NCBI GenBank assembly: GCA_028023455.1
Contig: JAQFVV010012508.1
Span: 3,031,877-3,095,876, forward strand
Origin: Epiperipatus broadwayi
Lineage: Eukaryota > Onychophora > Udeonychophora > Euonychophora > Peripatidae
Direction: 5' to 3'
DNA length: 64,000 bases
Below the pieces are notes generated by a model that was not told where the DNA came from, ran no database searches, and worked only from the letters and a program-made list of their open reading frames with translations. The position numbers and the translations under genes are program-made. This document shows positions 63,605 to 64,000 of the stretch, piece by piece. Position 1 is the first letter of the stretch; every line of letters begins with the position of its first letter.

Positions 63605-64000
63605 GTTTGTGATCAGTCATTCTATATTTGTAGAACATTTATAATTTTGAACATATAACACAATTAATGTTTTCATATTATTTCATTAATTTTCTATTGT
63701 TAACTTATTATAGAATTAATAATTAATAGGTGAAACATTATTACTATTATAGAATTAATAATTGAATTATTTTCTAATACTTACCTTTTAACTAAGGTCT
63801 TCATTTATTGCTGTTTTTCAAAATAATGGGTGGGGGGGTCTTGAATTTGAACAGCACTAAAGGCTTGGACAGGCACTAGAGGCTTACTTCATGGTAGTGG
63901 ATAGAGAGAAAACAGGCTAACCGCCCATATTATATTGATTCTTCAAGGAGCTGCTTGATGGTTCAATTCACTTTTCTAATAATCTCAAAATTTTTTAATA
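63605..64000. other. No recognised feature
   Basis: AT-rich, with a short direct repeat of TATAGAATTAATAATT (63711, 63750) and a GGGTGGGGGGG run at 63828. Confidence 0.4.

Overview
This is a strongly AT-rich stretch of a eukaryotic, almost certainly invertebrate animal, genome. I find no convincing host protein-coding gene. Nearly everything recognisable is transposable-element sequence of animal type: Penelope-like elements (PLEs) with GIY-YIG nuclease remnants, an L1/Tx1-group LINE, RTE-like LINE fragments with (TGATGA)n tails, non-autonomous hAT elements and tRNA-related repeats. Long AT and ATC/ATG satellites are also present. A mollusc, cnidarian or flatworm would all fit; the phylum cannot be fixed from the sequence alone.

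Layout. 1-1.3 kb: a composite transposon, possibly Merlin/ISXO2-related, with related copies near 14.8 and 18.4-19.1 kb. 2.2-7.2 kb: two direct copies of a ~3-kb dispersed repeat (called R3k here); a third, inverted copy lies at 40.3-50.2 kb and is split by a LINE. 7.3-9.4 kb: a PLE nuclease remnant followed by two tandem arrays of a ~350-bp unit. 9.9-13.1 kb: a hAT-type element and a near-perfect 0.5-kb palindrome (family FB-B). 13.8-14.75 and 19.1-20.5 kb: PLE coding remnants. 20.7-22.45 and 30.1-31.85 kb: nested inverted arrays of PLE-type terminal repeats (family FB-A). 23.2-26.0 kb: PLE tags and RTE-like LINE 3' ends. 29.45 and 30.46 kb: tRNA-like sequences. 36.4-37.8 and 39.2-39.7 kb: ATC/ATG satellites in opposite orientation. 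41.77-48.66 kb: a nearly complete 6.9-kb LINE on the minus strand. 51.5-57.5 kb: eroded RTE-like LINE pieces plus another FB-A array. 57.9-60.4 kb: an inverted PLE-tag pair and a PLE reverse-transcriptase fragment. 61.7-62.7 kb: an FB-A fragment and a hAT MITE with a perfect 8-bp target duplication.

How the parts relate. The common theme is Penelope-like retroposition. At least sixteen sites carry a hammerhead-like core (CTGANGA, stem, GAAA), usually beside PLE coding debris or inside terminal-repeat-like units that also hold a TATA-like box, and these units are repeatedly arranged head-to-head or tail-to-tail. The LINE is the youngest and best preserved element: its target repeat R3k is present uninterrupted elsewhere in the window, which fixes its insertion point and a 24-bp target-site duplication.
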